Translations under genes and position numbers: made by a program
Shown: piece by piece, positions 60,298 through 64,000 of the stretch
Layout: each line of letters starts with the position of its first letter
How positions within the stretch are numbered: the first letter of the stretch is position 1
DNA from: Sapria himalayana
Lineage: Eukaryota > Streptophyta > Magnoliopsida > Malpighiales > Rafflesiaceae
Direction of reading: 5' to 3'
Length of the DNA: 64,000 nt
Assembly: GCA_029783825.1 (NCBI GenBank)
Contig: JAREIK010001468.1
Coordinates: 4,262,261 to 4,326,260, forward strand
Notes under the pieces: model-generated
What the model saw: the letters and a program-made list of their open reading frames with translations, nothing else
Database searches by the model: none
What the model was told of the DNA's origin: nothing

Positions 60298-61250
60298 TAA
60301 TAGAGAAACAGTAACACACAATATATATTCAATCCACAATCACAATTCAACTATGGCAGAATCAAAAATAAAACAAAATCACAACAGAAACTCACGAAAT
60401 AACGTGGTTCACTAGTTGTTCAACACGACTAGCTACATTCACCAGAAAATGCTCATCCACTACAGATTATAACAAAAACAGAGAGTTTACAGTATGTGCA
60501 GCTAGAGGTGTCAACCAGGTCGGCTAGGCCCGGTCCGTCATGAGGCACGACACGATTCGGTCGTACCTAGGCCGGCACGGCATGGGATTTTTTCGTGCCC
60601 ATGCCTGTGCCGTGCCTATCCATGGCACCAATCGTACCTTGCCGTGCTGAGGCCAATTGGGCCTTGTGTCGTGCCTGGCCCGACACGGTATCATGGCCCG
60701 TTGGCACGGTACCTCAGCATGAGCAGAGAAATCTTATTTTTTTTAAAAATTAGGGTTTCGGTGGTGCGGCGGCACGACGGGGCGATGGCGAATGCCGAAC
60801 TCCTAATTTTTTTAAATTAGGGGTTAAGCCCTACCGGGCCAAACTCGATGGATTCGTACCGCGAGCCCGTGCCGGGCTGACCTCCACAGAATTTTGTCAT
60901 GCCAGGCGTGACACAACACAGTAATTGTGTCGTGCTTGACCTGGCACGAAAGCATAGTCTTGCTAGCTAAAAATGGGTTGAGATGGCCCGGCACGTTTCG
61001 TTTGACACCTCCATGTGTAGCACAGAAATAGTCGCAAAAAATCATAGAGAGAGAGATAGAGAGAGAAGAAATTTCAGAGACGAACAGTTTCACACACGAA
61101 AAGTAGCAGCCTGAAAAAAATAAAATAAATACAATTTATATCAATATAATTTCTGATTTAATTAACCGGAGCAGGTCGGATCACTTGGGCAGGTCAGACT
61201 CTGTTCTAAAAATTCTTCGGCCCATTGATTGGACAGTGAGACTTTCTGTT
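60298..61250 (+). mobile_element. Third copy of the 9806/14491 LTR family, interrupted
   Basis: From 60298 the text aligns with 14530-14740: 'atggcagaatcaaaaa', 'aacgtggttcactag', 'cgactagctacat', 'cagtatgtgcagc'. After the insertion at 60503-61013 it resumes with 'acagaaatagtcgc' and continues through 'ttaaccggagcaggtcgg' to 61250, where a second hAT begins. The first 40-odd bp, including TGTTGGG, are missing at the junction with copia E. Same strand as 14491-15065. Confidence 0.8.
60503..61013. mobile_element. Non-autonomous hAT element, 511 bp, with 8-bp TSD
   Basis: Ends TAGAGGTGTCAA and TTGACACCTCCA are inverted repeats (10 of 12 positions). Flanks are tgtgcagc (60495-60502) and tgtgtagc (61014-61021), an 8-bp duplication with one change, and the LTR is restored without the insert. 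CpG-rich with repeated 'ggcacg'/'cgtgcc' subterminal words. A hairpin 'cctaatttttttaaattagg' lies at 60802-60821. No transposase; an 89-codon minus frame is unsupported. TIR matches the larger hAT at 61251. Confidence 0.88.
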
Positions 61251-61988
61251 TAGAGGTGTCAAATGGGATGTGTCGGGCCGGTGTGACATGTTTTTTGTGA
61301 GCACGACTGTGCTTCCATGCGGGCTAGGCAAGGCACGATTACTGTATCGTGCCATGCCTGGCCCGACACGGTTTATTCTAGCCATCCCTGGCATGGTCCG
61401 TTGGCCCGACAATAAATTTACCATGCTGGGTCAGGCTTGTACGAGCCTATATAATAAAAATAAAAATTTTGTATTTTTAAATATTAAAATTTTTGTTTTT
61501 AACTATTTATAAAGTATATATTATATATAGATAATGTTTAAAAAAATTTAAATTTGTAACTTGAAAATTATTGAATATACAAAGTTTAAATTATTTTTAT
61601 TATTTTTTAATATATTTAGATTATAATTTATTAGAATTAAATTATAGAATTTTTAATAAAAAAATTAAACATAAAAATAAATTAAACAAAAAAATTCGTT
61701 AAAAAAATTTACAAAATCACAAATACAAAAGCAAATCAAACGTCCAATTGGCCAATATATGGTGAACCAAAACAAATACAATCTAATGTAAATAAAAAAG
61801 CATGCACTCAATACAAAAAAAAAATATCGAATTTAAAAATCAAAATCAAGAATAACACAAATCATCAGTTGTTTCCGTGACCGTGAGACATCAAAATCAA
61901 AATCAAGTGACAATGGTAAATGACATGTGGCATGACGTCGCATTGGCAACTGACATATGGCAATGGGCAGGGGCAACCAGCAACCACG

Positions 61989-63960
61989 TCATTTGTTAAT
62001 CGGCATATCATGATCATCATCAACCGCAACATCAAAATCACTATCATATGAATCATCATTATTAGCAATCAACTCCTCTACTTTCGCAGCGGATGCAGTT
62101 CTAGTTCTAGCTCCAACATGATCCTGAATGTAAACCTCGAATCTTTTCAGTCCTTCATACATGCTAAGGTCTCAATAATACCTATACGTAATCTTGATCT
62201 CCTATTTGAAATCACGTTCACTGCAATAAAAAAAGTAGATTCTGATGCTATGCTTACCACCGGAGGAGTCAGTAGATCTCGTGTCATCCTAGATAGCACG
62301 GGAAAGGCGAACTCATAATTTTATCACTGTAATATATCAAGATTCTTAGTATCAGAATGTGATAGAATTGAGCAGTAATCGGTATCTAAGTACCGAGAAA
62401 GCTCTCTCCTATGTGACGGTTCATCCCGTTATTTTTCCCTCGCTAACTGAATGAAAAAATCATTTTCGAAGAAGATATCCATGTCCGTAATCACAGTCTC
62501 ACTACTACTTTCATCATACTTAGTATCGTAGTATATGAACAGGTCAGTTAATTTCTTGTGAATAAATCTTTCAGGTGGATCTTCCAGGTTCATGCACGAG
62601 GAAATGTAAGTCAGGATGTTATCTATCCCTTCCAACTTAACCCTATGGTCTATGCATCCAGTGAGACAATATAGAGATGTAACTGTGGACCAGTACTTTA
62701 AGTACTTGGTTTTTATCTCTGCAACCATATGACTAAGTATCGGGTCAGCTCGATACTTTTTAAACATGTTATTAATATTGCATATGCACTTGAGTGCAAT
62801 ACAAGTCGCGAGAGTATAAACCGACGAATTCATATTCGTCATGTCATAAAAAATCTCCAGGAATTTCATTTATGAAATTCTTCGAGCTCAGTCAGTGTCG
62901 TCAATAATAAGTTCGTCACTCTTACTATTGACATAGTCGGTTATCACGTGTTCATATCCAATACATGACTTTAACTTCATGTACGTGTAATTTCAACGGT
63001 GTTTCACATTCGATTGAAATTTTTTCTTAAGATTCGTAGACAAACAAATATTACCATACTTCTATTGCTTACGAGGAGTACGAATGTATTTTAATGCATT
63101 ACGTATATTATCCAACGCGGAGGAATACACATTCATACCCGCTTGTACAATCAGGTTAATTACGTAGCACATGCATCTAACATGAAAATTCTCTCCTAAT
63201 GATGAGTCTCTAATATTCCTAACAAATATCTTAATTGCTACTCAATTATTAGATGCATTATCGAACGTGATACTAAAAATTTTATTTTGAATTTTTATAT
63301 TTTCTAAATATTTTCATCATACACTCAAAAATAGTTGGGCCATCATGATGATGGTGAATCTCAGAGAATCCTAAAATTTTTTTATTCATTGTTTATTTAG
63401 AATTTACATAGTGGTCGGTGAGAGTGAGACATGCATAAGATGATTCATCGTGATTTGTCCAGATATCGGACATCACGGACACCACTTCACTATATGTCAT
63501 AAATTTATTAATTATTTTTTATTTTTCTAACTTATAAAATTTTAGTATGTCATTTCTAGATGTGGACCTAGGAATCCTACGATAAGCATGTTGAAAATAT
63601 GTCTGTATGATGCTCACTACCCTTGGATCTTTTGAAAATCTGATCGGAAGATTTTTTAATGTGATAAGTTTGACCATCCATTTCCTACTCAACTCGTTGC
63701 AGTATATTAAGTGAGTAAATTTTGAGATTGAACTTGATCTAGTCTCAAAAAATACAGCGCATCATGTTTTTTGGTGTATAATTTGACATGCTTTTTAAGG
63801 TGTCCAGTCTCAAACGAACTCTTACAAGTTAAATTTCTTATACAATATTTACACCATACTATTTCTTTTTCTTCATCCTTAATATTTTTTTGTTTTATTA
63901 TATTAAAATGAGTTCAAACTACAGGAGTACTTTTAGTTTTTTGTTTTTTAAATGTTCGGG
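61989..63960 (-). pseudogene. hAT transposase (Ac-like, BED finger to dimerisation domain)
   Basis: On the minus strand, in order: the BED zinc finger (63770-63920), VWCKYC then GHLKKHVKLY; the RNase H-like region with DPRVVSIIQTYFQHAYRRIP, SDIWTNHDESSYACLTL, FSITFDNASNN and FHVRCMCYVINLIVQAGMNV; a long open frame (62429-62869) with FLEIFYDMTNMNSSVYTL and MFKKYRADPIL; then the C-terminal dimerisation block FAFPVLSRMTRDLLTPPVVS and IASESTF (62230-62320); and an acidic tail ending at a stop at 61989. Several frameshifts and stops. Related to plant RICESLEEPER/DAYSLEEPER-type proteins. The upstream start may lie beyond the window. Confidence 0.9.
62429..62869 (-). pseudogene. hAT transposase, longest open segment (DUF4413/RNase-like region)
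   Basis: 146 codons without a stop, the longest transposon frame in the window. MKFLEIFYDMTNMNSSVYTL, NINNMFKKYRADPILSHM, KTKYLKYWSTVTSLYCLTGC and DHRVKLEGIDNIL match the plant hAT segment 'L..FY..T...SG..YPT', 'F.KYR.DP.L..M...M..KF.KYW', 'LDPR.KL'. The frame enters and leaves by frameshift relative to flanking homology. Confidence 0.88.
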
Positions 63961-64000
63961 TTGAGATGATTGGAGAAACCAAAGTTTCAGCAGCCTTAGG

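Larger units (their letters stand above)
61251..64000 (-). mobile_element. hAT transposon, autonomous-like, decayed; continues past window
   Basis: The left end TAGAGGTGTCAAATGGG is nearly the same as the end of the 511-bp element and is followed by similar 'ggcacgattactgtatcgtg' subterminal words. It is inserted in the third LTR copy, the presumed 8-bp target being tttctgtt at 61243-61250. Between 61.45 and 61.98 kb lies an AT-rich 3' non-coding part; the transposase pseudogene covers 61989 to beyond 63960. The right end is outside the window. Confidence 0.85.

Noticed and set aside
60298..61250. 3' LTR belonging to copia E
   Set aside because: It does not match the sequence before copia E's primer-binding site, matches solo LTRs elsewhere, and copia E lacks RNase H before it.
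62118..62318. 66-codon plus-strand frame near the right end
   Set aside because: Antisense to the hAT dimerisation domain, which has clear family motifs.

Overview
This is AT-rich eukaryotic nuclear DNA from a flowering plant, probably a large, repeat-rich genome. The families seen support this: Ty1/copia and Ty3/gypsy LTR retrotransposons with the usual plant gag and pol motifs, an RTE-type LINE, a plant Ac-like hAT transposase with a BED finger, tRNA-derived SINE-like units and long TA/TG microsatellites. The lineage was not determined. I found no intact host protein gene, no rRNA or functional tRNA gene, no CRISPR array and no bacterial-style operon. Nearly every coding signal is a decayed transposon whose reading frame is broken by stops and frameshifts, so transposon genes are annotated as pseudogenes over their homology span.

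Layout. 1-3.3 kb: AT-rich DNA with nothing recognisable. 3.3-4.1 kb: antisense LINE reverse-transcriptase tail. 4.8-8.65 kb (duplicon A) and 12.9-16.6 kb (duplicon B): a direct duplication of about 3.8 kb joining a gypsy-type LTR fragment to an antisense copia fragment. A 587-bp solo LTR (9.8-10.4 kb) lies between them, and a sister solo LTR sits inside duplicon B (14.5-15.1 kb). 16.6-17.1 kb: TG/TA microsatellite. 17.1-19.3 kb: third antisense copia remnant, with integrase and RT motifs. 19.3-22.6 kb: antisense RTE LINE split by a 1,676-bp solo LTR with a perfect 5-bp target duplication. 22.6-28.96 kb: two antisense gypsy remnants end to end, one with its RT/RNase H/integrase core deleted. 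29.3-33.8 kb: non-coding array of four diverged units of about 0.6 kb. 34.2-38.0 kb: sense copia with a SINE-like insertion. 38.65-42.85 kb: antisense Tnt1-like copia with LTRs and primer-binding site. 42.9-43.2 kb: the only CpG-rich, gene-like stretch, unidentified. 43.5-47 kb: a tRNA-like unit, minisatellites and low-complexity DNA. 47.2-51 kb: microsatellite and antisense gypsy pieces. 51-55.7 kb: small copia and SINE remnants and a 34-bp minisatellite. 56.2-60.3 kb: sense copia from primer-binding site to RT. 60.3-61.25 kb: third copy of the solo-LTR family, broken by a 511-bp non-autonomous hAT element. 61.25-64 kb: a larger hAT element with a transposase pseudogene on the minus strand, running off the window.

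The biology is nested insertion, unequal recombination and decay. The best-supported points are four nested insertions with target-site duplications, the chimeric gypsy/copia duplication, internally deleted gypsy and copia elements, and an autonomous-like/non-autonomous hAT pair sharing terminal repeats. I did not find a convincing new biological system. All family calls come from reading motifs by eye, without database searches.
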